From contig NZ_CADDTS010000043.1 of assembly GCF_902753875.1 (NCBI RefSeq), forward strand, positions 1 through 64,000: 64,000 nt of DNA, in the 5' to 3' direction. Under the pieces are notes generated by a model. It had not been told where the DNA came from and ran no database searches. It was given only the letters and a program-made list of their open reading frames with translations. Numbering within the stretch: position 1 is the stretch's first letter; each line of letters starts with the position of its first letter. This document shows positions 48,758-58,025 of this stretch, piece by piece. The position numbers and the translations under genes were made by a program. This DNA comes from Acinetobacter bouvetii (GTDB lineage Bacteria > Pseudomonadota > Gammaproteobacteria > Pseudomonadales > Moraxellaceae).

Positions 48758-49402
48758 TTAACGTAATACTTCGGGCAAAACAGGAATAGCCGTCGGTTTA
48801 TTTAATTCCACTTTCATCTTTTGCAGCATTTGGTAAGGCTGCTGCTGCACAAACATATTTACAAAGGTTAAAGGAATAGAGCCTTCAGGATTGGCATAAC
48901 CATAGGTCGAGACTTTGACTTTATTATTGGCCAGTTTCTGGAACGTCCAGTCGCCTTCATAATGAGTTAAGCGCACAAAATTGGGGTTTCTAGCATAGCC
49001 TTTATCCACGGCTTTATTTTTAATACTGATGATCCCTTGAGCATCTTTCACCATTTTTCCTTGCACCACCAAATCACGATCTTTCAGTGGAAAAGGAAAA
49101 TCCAGCACCATATACAGTAAAAATTCGCCTTTTTTGTCATCTCGCGACAGTACCTTGACACTGCCCATATACGGCACCCATTTCACCGCATGATCGACAT
49201 CTAAAATCAGGCCAACTGCTTTTTCTAAAGGAATATCGTAGGTGGTTTCCGCTTTGTATAAAAACACCGGGTTTTGACTATTTTGATAGGTCCAGACTTT
49301 AATATTATTTTTATTAATACTGAGCTTGGCATTATCGACAGGTTTAGCCTGTACTGTAGCCAACATCGCTACAGTACACGCCATCAATATCACTTTTTTC
49401 AT
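48758..49402 (-). CDS. Secreted START-domain (lipid-transfer-like) protein
   Basis: The 214-aa protein has a clear signal peptide (cleavage near AQA/KPV, residue 20) and a START/SRPBCC-type fold with DVDHAVKWVPYMGSVKVL near residue 78, DFPFPLKDRDLVV near residue 108 and an ending of FVNMFVQQQPYQMLQKM. Members of this family with a signal peptide bind hydrophobic ligands in the periplasm. The ligand and partners are unknown. It stands alone. Confidence 0.8.
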   Translation of the reverse strand: MKKVILMACTVAMLATVQAKPVDNAKLSINKNNIKVWTYQNSQNPVFLYKAETTYDIPLEKAVGLILDVDHAVKWVPYMGSVKVLSRDDKKGEFLLYMVLDFPFPLKDRDLVVQGKMVKDAQGIISIKNKAVDKGYARNPNFVRLTHYEGDWTFQKLANNKVKVSTYGYANPEGSIPLTFVNMFVQQQPYQMLQKMKVELNKPTAIPVLPEVLR

Positions 49403-49460
49403 TCCATTGATCTTCTTATTTTAATTTTGTTGTTTTGTTATAAATGATTTTGACAGATTT

Positions 49461-50291
<831 letters not shown>

Positions 50292-50571
50292 CTAATGCTG
50301 ATTCTAAATTGTTCTTACTATATCAAAACTCTGTAGCAAGACTAAGTTGCAAGCTCAAATATTTCATCCAAAATTTATCAACTTTACCTACTTATCTGAA
50401 TATTCACCCAGCATACATGCGGCAGGCCTGTCACACGTCCGCACCATCCACGATGCAAACTTTAATCTAAAATAATAAATGCTTTAGTTGCAGATTTTCA
50501 TCTCACTGTAAACATTACTACGCAGACTAGCGATCACGAATGATAAAAAGATGAATTATAAGGAGATCAAG

Positions 50572-50820
50572 ATGCATTCGAAAAAAATTGCGTTCGCTGT
50601 TTTAATGGTAACAATGGTGACTACTGCTGCGTGGGCAGAGCCTGCAATTCAGGCAGGAGATACTTTAGAAAGCTTATCTCAGGTAAAAATAGATATTCGT
50701 ACCCATAGTTCTACACCTGCTCAAACTGAAAATAATCAGCCAGCAACGCAGCAAAAACCGACCACGGAACCCGCAGCACAAATGGTCGATGTTGATGCGA
50801 TTGATCAACCCATCGCCCAA
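50572..50820 (+). CDS. Small secreted protein of unknown function
   Basis: The 83-aa protein has a signal peptide with a cleavage site after AWA (near residue 22) and a short mature part rich in Gln, Pro, Thr and Ala (TPAQTENNQPATQQKPTTEP in outline). The ATG at 50572 has a strong AAGGAG six bases upstream and is preferred to an earlier in-frame ATG. No cysteines or known motifs are visible. It stands alone between dapB and dnaJ, both on the other strand. Confidence 0.75.
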
Positions 50821-50839
50821 TAATGCATTCAGCGCAGAT

Positions 50840-50871
50840 AAAAAAGGGTGATATTACGATCACCCTTTTTT
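50840..50871. terminator. Bidirectional terminator after the small secreted protein gene and dnaJ
   Basis: A 13-bp perfect stem (50840-50852 with 50859-50871) built on GGGTGAT/ATCACCC is flanked by A- and T-runs on both sides, so it serves both convergent genes. Confidence 0.88.
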
Positions 50872-50886
50872 GATTACTGCTCGAAA

Positions 50887-51996
50887 TTAATCAAACAGAC
50901 CAAAGAACGATTTTTTCTTCGGCGATGATTTGTTGTCATCACCTTCCATCGTTTCTTGCAATTCTTTCAACAACTCACGTTGACGTGCAGTCAGGTTGAC
51001 CGGTGTTTCGACCACGACACGGCAAAGCAAATCGCCCTGCATGCTGGTACGTACCGGTTTCACCCCTTTACCGCGCAAACGGAACAGTTTGCCGGTCTGA
51101 GTTCCCTCAGGGATTTTTAAACTGACACGGCCATCCAGTGTTGGAATCTGAATTTCTTTACCCAAAGCGGCATCGGCAATGCTAACAGGCACATCCATAT
51201 ACAGGTCTGCACCATCACGCTGGAAGATTTCGTGCTCACGCACCACCACTTCCACGTATAGATCACCTGACTGGCCGTCACGAATGGCTTCGCCTTTACC
51301 ACTTAAACGTACACGGTCGCCATTGTCCACACCGGCGGGAATGGTAACTTCAAGGGTTTGTTGACGGTCAGAAACACCTGAACCATGACATTTGGTACAT
51401 GGGTTCTTGATGATCTTGCCTTGTCCACGACAGGTACTACACGTTTGCTGGACAGAGAAGAAACCTTGCTGCATACGCACTTGGCCAGCACCATGACAGG
51501 TTTTACAGGTTTCCACATCATTCGGATTTTTAGAGCCTTTACCATCACAGGCATCACAAGGTGCAGGAGCAGTAAAGGTAATAGTTTTTTTAACGCCCTT
51601 CACAGCTTCTTCAAGGGTGAGTTCCATCACATAGCGCAGGTCTGATCCACGACGTGCACGTTGCTGGCCACGGCCACCACCGCCAAATGCACCACCAAAG
51701 ATATCACCAAACTGACTAAAAATGTCTTCTGCGCTGAAACCGCCACCGAAGCCACCGCCGCCCATGCCACCCTCAAACGCATTGTGGCCCATACGGTCAT
51801 ACATGCTGCGCTTTTCGCTGTCAGATAAAATTTCATACGCTTCTGCAGCTTCTTTAAATTTTTCTTCAGCTTCAGGGTTATCCGGGTTACGGTCTGGATG
51901 ATATTTCATCGCCAACTTACGGTAGGCTTTTTTAATTTCATCATCACTAGCGGTTTTAGCGACACCCAAAACCTCATAATAATCACGTTTAGCCAT
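50887..51996 (-). CDS. dnaJ: Chaperone protein DnaJ
   Basis: DnaJ is the Hsp40 partner that stimulates DnaK ATP hydrolysis and delivers substrates. The 369-aa protein has the J domain with HPD (YHPDRNP near residue 32), a Gly/Phe-rich linker (residues 75-110), four CxxCxGxG zinc motifs ([32 protein letters not shown], residues 145-210) and the C-terminal substrate domain. dnaK is not in the window. Confidence 0.97.
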   Translation of the reverse strand: MAKRDYYEVLGVAKTASDDEIKKAYRKLAMKYHPDRNPDNPEAEEKFKEAAEAYEILSDSEKRSMYDRMGHNAFEGGMGGGGFGGGFSAEDIFSQFGDIFGGAFGGGGRGQQRARRGSDLRYVMELTLEEAVKGVKKTITFTAPAPCDACDGKGSKNPNDVETCKTCHGAGQVRMQQGFFSVQQTCSTCRGQGKIIKNPCTKCHGSGVSDRQQTLEVTIPAGVDNGDRVRLSGKGEAIRDGQSGDLYVEVVVREHEIFQRDGADLYMDVPVSIADAALGKEIQIPTLDGRVSLKIPEGTQTGKLFRLRGKGVKPVRTSMQGDLLCRVVVETPVNLTARQRELLKELQETMEGDDNKSSPKKKSFFGLFD

Positions 51997-52102
51997 GTCT
52001 GGCGATGCTCCTCACGGAATTTTGTTTAATACTTAACTGTGGAGTGAAATTGGGGGTCAAAACCAATTTTACAAGGGCAATACCGGAAAAAATTTATCCA
52101 GA

Positions 52103-52480
52103 TTAGAAAACGGCTTTATTTTTAAAGAAACGGGAAATCCCTTTGAGCCAGGCATTTAATAAAAATAGAAAGGCGATCAAGCTAAACACCACACCGGCGA
52201 CCGTACAGCCTGTCACCCAAAGTGCGCTATCCCAATAAAAGAAAATCAGCGGTATAAACCAAAGTGCAGCAAAGCAAACCAAAATTAAATAAATCGTAAT
52301 ATTACGCATCACCCAAAGCGCTTGGGCCTGAAGCCAGACTTCAACATCTTCAACTTGTGTGACTCTACGCGCAAACCAGTAAGCAAATATGCCACCGATC
52401 ACAGTAAATAAAGCAAAGAACATGAAGACATAGGAAATCGCAATAGAACGGCGAAGTCGAATTAAGTTGTCTTGCGTCAT
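52103..52480 (-). CDS. Small inner membrane protein of unknown function
   Basis: The 125-aa protein has three predicted membrane segments (near residues 12-33, 52-75 and 82-108) and short basic ends, a pattern shared with several small envelope protein families. I do not recognise the family. An ATG at 52480 is preferred to a GTG eight codons upstream. It stands alone between dnaJ and the RND pump. Confidence 0.65.
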   Translation of the reverse strand: MTQDNLIRLRRSIAISYVFMFFALFTVIGGIFAYWFARRVTQVEDVEVWLQAQALWVMRNITIYLILVCFAALWFIPLIFFYWDSALWVTGCTVAGVVFSLIAFLFLLNAWLKGISRFFKNKAVF

Positions 52481-52612
52481 GTGCTTTTTAACCCCATTTA
52501 CCACACGATTTATTTTTTAATATGCAGTAAATTGCTTTATAAAAATGTATACAAATACCAGGTGCTACTATATTGAACTTTTCAATATTTCGCACCTGAT
52601 TATTGACAAAAT

Positions 52613-55600
52613 TTACACACTCTGACTATTTTTTTTCACTTTAAACCATTGTGCATACAATGCTGGTAAAAAGAACAGCGTGAGCAAGGTAGCCACAATC
52701 AATCCCCCCATAATGGCCACGGCCATCGGACCGAAGAAAATACTGCGTGATAAAGGAATCATCGCAAGTACCGCAGCCAGTGCTGTCAGCACAATAGGAC
52801 GGCAACGGCGAACCGTTGCATCCAGAATTGCTGTCCATGGATCGTGTCCCGCCTGAATATCCTGCTCAATCTGATCAATTAAAATTAAAGAATTTCGCAT
52901 GATCATGCCGGAAAGTGCGATGGTGCCCAACATCGCGACAAAACCAAACGGTTTGTTGAACAATAACAGGAATAACACCACGCCAATAATGCCCAAAGGT
53001 GCGGTCAAAAAGACGATAAATGCACGTGACATACTTTTCAGCTGGATCATCAACAGGGTCATCACCACAGCCAGAAAGAATGGCATTCCGGCATTCACCG
53101 AGCTTTGTCCTCGAGTTGACTCTTCCACCGTACCTCCGACTTCAACCAGATATCCGCTTGGCAATTCAGCACGCAATTGATCCATTTTGTCGGCGAGTTC
53201 CCCCACCACGGTCGCGGGCTGCAACTTGGTTCGTATATCGGCACGTACTGTAATAGTCGGTAAACGGTTACGATGCCAGATCAAACCATCTTCAAAGCCA
53301 TATTCAATTTTCGCAATTTGCGCCAGAGGGACAGAACTTCCACTGGCTGTCGGTACCGCCAGACTGGATAAAGACTCGACATTGACCCGTTCGTTTTGAT
53401 CACCACGCAAGCGAATTTCAATCAGTTCACGCTTTTCACGATATTGATTGATAGTTGCACCGCTAATCGAACTGTTTAAGAAATTGGCCAAATCTAGGCT
53501 AGATACCCCCATTTGACGGGCACGATCCTGATCGATATTTAAATGAATCACCTTGCTTGGCTCACCCCAGTCCAGATGCACATTGGTGTTATTCGGATCC
53601 TCCGCAATCACAGCAGCCACCTTGTGTGCCCATTGACGGACCAAGTGCAGATCTTCACCAGACACACGATATTGCAGTGGATAACCGACTGGCGGACCAT
53701 TTTCCAGCAGTGAAACCCGAGTACGCACATCCGGCAGCAATTTACGAATTTGTTCATCCAGAGATTTACGGATTTCATCACGGTCATCCAGTGATGAAGC
53801 TAAAACTACAAACTGGGCAAAACTGGCCTGTGGCAGTTGCTGATCTAGCGGTAAATAGAAACGGGTTGAACCTGTGCCGACATAGGCCACATAGTTGTCG
53901 ATCCCTTTTTGGGTCGACAGGAATTTCTCGACTTTCTTCACTGCGTGTTCGGTTGAGGTCAACGATGCCCCTTCTTCGAGTTTCAAATCCACCAGAATTT
54001 CAGCGCGGTTGGACGGCGGGAAGAACTGCTGCGGCACCAGTTTAAACATCAATACCGACAGTACAAAAATACCCACTGTGGTCGCAATCACGGTTTTACG
54101 ATAGGTAATACATTTATTCACCAAGGCTCTAAATTTTTGGTAGAACCCGCTTTGATAAGGATCATGATGCTCACCGGCATGATGCACGACTGGCTGTGGT
54201 TCTGGCTGCTTGCGCAAACGGGCCCATAGACGCTGATACCACGGTGCTTTTTGGATCAGATCCTTATTAAAATCAGGTAGCAGTTTATCGCCCAGATAAG
54301 GAACAAACAGTACGGCGGCAAACCAGGAGACGATCAAGGCAATAGTCACCACCTGGAAAATGGAACGGGTATATTCACCGGTGCTTGAAGCCGCAGTGGC
54401 AATCGGTAAGAAACCGGCAGCTGTAATTAAAGTTCCGGTCAGCATTGGAAAAGCAGTAGTTTTCCAGGCAAAACCTGCCGCTTCTATCCGGCTATAGCCC
54501 TGCTCCATTTTCACCGCCATCATCTCGATGGCAATAATGGCATCATCGACCAATAAACCCAGTGCCAGAATCAAGGCACCCAGTGAAATTTTATGCAGAC
54601 CGACATCAAACAGGTTCATACCGGCAAAAGTCATGGCCAGCACCAAGGGAATGGAGAATGCCACCACCAAACCGGTACGGAAACCAAGAGAGAAGAAACT
54701 CACCAACAGGACGATAATCACCGCTTCTGCCAGCACTTTCATAAATTCATTGACACTGCGTTTTACCGCAACCGGCTGATCAGACACTTTTTGCAGCTGC
54801 ATGCCTAAAGGCAAAGACTTTTGCAAACGGGAAAATTCTGTTTCCAGGTTTTTGCCTAAAGCCAGAATATCTCCGCCTTTACGCATCGAAACGGCAATGC
54901 CAATACCGTTTTCTCCCATAAAACGCATCCGCGGTTGAGCCGGTTCACTAAAACCGCGATAGACCTCGGCGACATCGCCCAGTTGAATGGTTTTCCCCGC
55001 CACCAATAATGGCATTTGCTTCAGTTCATCGACACTGTTGAGCTGTCCACTGACCCGCATCTGAATGCGGTCCGTCCCTGTTTCAAAGAAACCGGCACTG
55101 GCCACGCTATTTTGCTGTTGTAGCGCTTGCTGAATGGCCGTGACTGGAATACCGAGTTGTGCTGCTTTGGTATTGGACAGTTCAATCCAGATTTTCTGGT
55201 CCTGTAAGCCCACCAGATTGACTTTCGCAACGTCCCTGACCCGTTGCAGCTGCAACTGCAAACGGTCGGCATATTCCTTCAATACCGCGTAGTCATAATC
55301 CTTACCGGTTAGCACATAAATATTACCGAAAGTATCGCCAAATTCATCATTAAAGAAAGGGCCTTGTACACCATTGGGCAATTGCTGTTTGATGTCTCCG
55401 ATTTTCTTACGCACCTGATACCAGACATCTGGAATTTGACTGGAACGCAACGAATCTTTAGCCACAAAGGTCACCATGGACTCACCCGGTCGTGAATAGG
55501 CCATAATGCGCTCGTAGTTACCGGTACTCATCAATTCTTTTTCAATACGATCAGTGACCTGCAAGGAAACTTCTTGTGCAGTTGCACCCGGCCAATAGGT

Positions 55601-55774
55601 TTGGATCACCATGACCTTAAAAGTAAAGGGCGGGTCTTCACTTTGTGCCAGCTTGGAATAGGACACCATTCCGACAATGCCCAGTAACAGCATAAAATAA
55701 AGGATCAAGCCTTTATTTTTCAGTGCCCATTCAGACAGGTTATAACGAGATTCAGACTTTATGTCTTGCTTCAT
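52613..55774 (-). CDS. RND-family efflux transporter (inner membrane subunit)
   Basis: The 1053-aa protein has the RND pattern of twelve membrane segments and two large periplasmic domains. The proton-relay Asp pair (Asp410-Asp411) lies in LLVDDAIIAIEMM of segment 4. The start (a short cytoplasmic helix, one membrane segment, then SEDPPFTFKVMVI) places it in the branch related to AcrB-like HAE1 and the YegM/TriC type, rather than AcrB itself. It overlaps the membrane fusion gene by four bases. No outer membrane channel gene is present, so a TolC-type partner elsewhere is needed. Confidence 0.9.
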   Translation of the reverse strand: MKQDIKSESRYNLSEWALKNKGLILYFMLLLGIVGMVSYSKLAQSEDPPFTFKVMVIQTYWPGATAQEVSLQVTDRIEKELMSTGNYERIMAYSRPGESMVTFVAKDSLRSSQIPDVWYQVRKKIGDIKQQLPNGVQGPFFNDEFGDTFGNIYVLTGKDYDYAVLKEYADRLQLQLQRVRDVAKVNLVGLQDQKIWIELSNTKAAQLGIPVTAIQQALQQQNSVASAGFFETGTDRIQMRVSGQLNSVDELKQMPLLVAGKTIQLGDVAEVYRGFSEPAQPRMRFMGENGIGIAVSMRKGGDILALGKNLETEFSRLQKSLPLGMQLQKVSDQPVAVKRSVNEFMKVLAEAVIIVLLVSFFSLGFRTGLVVAFSIPLVLAMTFAGMNLFDVGLHKISLGALILALGLLVDDAIIAIEMMAVKMEQGYSRIEAAGFAWKTTAFPMLTGTLITAAGFLPIATAASSTGEYTRSIFQVVTIALIVSWFAAVLFVPYLGDKLLPDFNKDLIQKAPWYQRLWARLRKQPEPQPVVHHAGEHHDPYQSGFYQKFRALVNKCITYRKTVIATTVGIFVLSVLMFKLVPQQFFPPSNRAEILVDLKLEEGASLTSTEHAVKKVEKFLSTQKGIDNYVAYVGTGSTRFYLPLDQQLPQASFAQFVVLASSLDDRDEIRKSLDEQIRKLLPDVRTRVSLLENGPPVGYPLQYRVSGEDLHLVRQWAHKVAAVIAEDPNNTNVHLDWGEPSKVIHLNIDQDRARQMGVSSLDLANFLNSSISGATINQYREKRELIEIRLRGDQNERVNVESLSSLAVPTASGSSVPLAQIAKIEYGFEDGLIWHRNRLPTITVRADIRTKLQPATVVGELADKMDQLRAELPSGYLVEVGGTVEESTRGQSSVNAGMPFFLAVVMTLLMIQLKSMSRAFIVFLTAPLGIIGVVLFLLLFNKPFGFVAMLGTIALSGMIMRNSLILIDQIEQDIQAGHDPWTAILDATVRRCRPIVLTALAAVLAMIPLSRSIFFGPMAVAIMGGLIVATLLTLFFLPALYAQWFKVKKNSQSV

Positions 55775-56877
55775 GATGTAGTCCCTGCCTGAATATGTAC
55801 GGCACGATTTTCACGGTCAATCGGCTGGATTTTCTGTTTCTCACGCAGTAAGTGTACGCCGCCAATCACCACATAATCATCCGCCTTTAAACCGGATAAA
55901 ACCGGTACGCTGTCACGACCATAGGCACCTAAAGTCACCGCAACTTTATGAATAGTCTGATCCGGTTTCACCACCCAGACATAGGCCTGCTGGTCATTGG
56001 CCGAAACGCTGGACAAAGGCACGCTAAGTACATTGTGTTCAATGTGACTAAAAAACACCCGTGCACTTTGCCCCAGCTGAATGGCGGCATTACCCTCACG
56101 CAAAGCGACTTTGACACTAAAAGTTCGAGACTGATCAGCTGCCGGAGAAATCTCTCGCACATAGCCGGCAAATTTATCTTCCGGTTGAGACCATAAGGTG
56201 ACCCAAGCGGCTTGCCCGACTTTAATCTCTGAAATGGCCTGTTCAGGCACGCCAATCACCACTTCACGATCACCGGCAATCGCCATTTGATAGGCTACCT
56301 GACCTGCCGCAACCACCTGCCCCACTTCAATATTGCGCTCGGTTATCACGCCATTTTTATTGGCCATCAGCTGGTTATAACCGGTCTGGTTACTGCTGAC
56401 TGCATAATTAGACTGCGCCTGTTTTAAGGACGACATCGCCGATTTATATTGGTTCTCTACCGCGTCATATTGCGAGCGACTCACGGCATTGATCGGCAGC
56501 AACTGCTTAAAGCGTTTCAATTCATCTTCAGCAATCTGTGCTGCAGATTGCGCACTTTCCAATTGCGCTTTGGCCGCATTCAGTTGCAGCTGAGCATCTT
56601 TGACATCCAGTTTTGCCAGTACCTGACCCACTTTGACCTGATCGCCGACATCGACATAACGCTCGGTGATTTGTCCGCCCACTCGAAATGCCAAAGCGGT
56701 TTGCTGGCGAGCCTGTACATCACCGGCATAACTTTTCTGTTCATTATGGCTACTGTTGGGCTGCGTCACCATCACAAACGGGACTTGTTCTGTTTCAGTT
56801 GCATCCGTGCTGCATCCACTTAAGGTCACACTGCAAACGATAATCATGCTGGCCACGGCAATCTTGATTGTGCTCAT
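55771..56877 (-). CDS. RND efflux membrane fusion lipoprotein
   Basis: The 368-aa periplasmic adaptor links the RND pump to an outer membrane channel. It has a lipobox (LSGC, Cys near residue 22), a biotinyl-lipoyl-like half (FRVGGQITERYVDVGDQVKVGQ near residue 65), a coiled-coil hairpin (residues 95-160), the second lipoyl half (VITERNIEVGQVVAAGQ, near residue 180) and a beta-barrel domain. It is the first gene of the pump pair and divergent from a tetR gene. Confidence 0.92.
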   Translation of the reverse strand: MSTIKIAVASMIIVCSVTLSGCSTDATETEQVPFVMVTQPNSSHNEQKSYAGDVQARQQTALAFRVGGQITERYVDVGDQVKVGQVLAKLDVKDAQLQLNAAKAQLESAQSAAQIAEDELKRFKQLLPINAVSRSQYDAVENQYKSAMSSLKQAQSNYAVSSNQTGYNQLMANKNGVITERNIEVGQVVAAGQVAYQMAIAGDREVVIGVPEQAISEIKVGQAAWVTLWSQPEDKFAGYVREISPAADQSRTFSVKVALREGNAAIQLGQSARVFFSHIEHNVLSVPLSSVSANDQQAYVWVVKPDQTIHKVAVTLGAYGRDSVPVLSGLKADDYVVIGGVHLLREKQKIQPIDRENRAVHIQAGTTS

Positions 56878-56943
56878 GAAGTTCGCTCTTATTTAAAAAT
56901 GTTTTTTAGGGCAAAATAAGGAGTATCTTAAATTGATCGTTTT

Positions 56944-56975
56944 TTAATTAATATACTTATCGGTACATTAATTAG
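56944..56975. promoter_or_regulatory. Palindromic operator candidate for the TetR regulator
   Basis: TTAATTAATATAC at 56944-56956 faces GTACATTAATTAG at 56963-56975 with six bases between, 11 of 13 positions complementary. It lies between the divergent tetR and fusion-protein genes, where a TetR dimer usually binds to repress both. Confidence 0.65.
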
Positions 56976-56993
56976 AACTATCGGGTCAAATCA

Positions 56994-57632
56994 ATGACCT
57001 TTTTCATTTTTTTGGAAAAAATTGTGCAAATAAATGTGGGGCGCCCCAAAGACCTGGAAAAACGTCAGCGGATTTTAAATGCGGCAAAAAGCTTGTTTTT
57101 GAAATCTGGCTATCATGGTTCCAGCATGAATCAGATTGCCCAGGAAGCCGGTGTTACCAAACTGACGGTGTATAATCATTTTCAGGATAAAGCCAATCTC
57201 TTTGTCTGTGCCATTGCTGCCACCTGTGAAGAATTGATCAATGCCCGCCCCCTGCATTTACATGCAGACAGTGATTTTCATAAAGCCTTTACGTATGCCT
57301 GTGAACTGTCTTTGAATATCACCAATTTGCCTGAAGCCATCAAGCTGGAACTGGCCAATGAACAAAACCCGCTGGCACTAGAGTTTTACAATGCTTCGCA
57401 TCTGCGCATGCAAGCCCTGTGGGAAAACTTCTTTCAACAGGCGATTGAACTGGGTTTTATCCAGACTGAAAATGTAAAAACCCTGACCTTACTGATTGTT
57501 TCCCTGTTATTTGGCATGCGTCATCATGAAGTCCTGCTGGGGATTCGGACTGTGCCGACTGCTGAGGAAAGGCAGCAGATTATTACCAGCAGCATTGAAT
57601 TATTTATGCTGAAATATCAAAAAAAGGCTTAA
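56994..57632 (+). CDS. TetR-family transcriptional regulator
   Basis: The 212-aa protein has a TetR N-terminal helix-turn-helix: RQRILNAAKSLFLKSGY near residue 23, then AQEAGVTKLTVYNHFQDKANLF near residue 48. The C-terminal ligand domain has a conserved FFQQAIELGFI stretch. It most likely represses the divergent RND pump. The start is uncertain: the ATG at 56994 adds ten residues before a GTG at 57024, and homology begins near VGRPKD just after it. Confidence 0.9.
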   Translation: MTFFIFLEKIVQINVGRPKDLEKRQRILNAAKSLFLKSGYHGSSMNQIAQEAGVTKLTVYNHFQDKANLFVCAIAATCEELINARPLHLHADSDFHKAFTYACELSLNITNLPEAIKLELANEQNPLALEFYNASHLRMQALWENFFQQAIELGFIQTENVKTLTLLIVSLLFGMRHHEVLLGIRTVPTAEERQQIITSSIELFMLKYQKKA

Positions 57633-57751
57633 GTATCGCTATTGTCACATAGTTTGATTTCGCCTACACAAACCCCTTTCAATCTTATTAAAAATTTGCG
57701 GCAGTGAAAGCGTCTAACCTAAAGAAGATGATTTTAATTTTAGAGTAACTA

Positions 57752-57944
57752 GGGTCTGTTGACACTTCATCTATGTTTGCGACTACGAGTATTTTTTAGG
57801 CGATACGAGGCGTGAAATACGAAATTTAGTCATTCTAAACGAGTAGTTCACAACGATAATAAGATAATAGTGACCTCAAATTTTTTCTTTTATTTTCGTG
57901 GCTTCTTCAACGGCACATGAATTGCTAGTTTTAGCAGCAACAGA
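57752..57944 (+). repeat. Solitary IS5-family-like end upstream of ppc
   Basis: GGGTCTGTTGACACTT at 57752-57767 matches the right inverted repeat of the complete IS at 6740-7597 at 15 of 16 positions and the left at 15 of 16. There is no transposase. A possible decayed partner, CAACAGAT, read on the other strand as ATCTGTTG, occurs near 57938-57945, which would make a remnant or MITE of about 190 bases in the 390-base gap before ppc. The rest of the gap is AT-rich and unremarkable. Confidence 0.55.
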
Positions 57945-58025
57945 TTACATACTTTTGTATGCCCCTACTTGGAATGTCATCTAATCGGGGTATATTCAAA
58001 ACAGAAGCCTAGGAGAATGAAAAAA

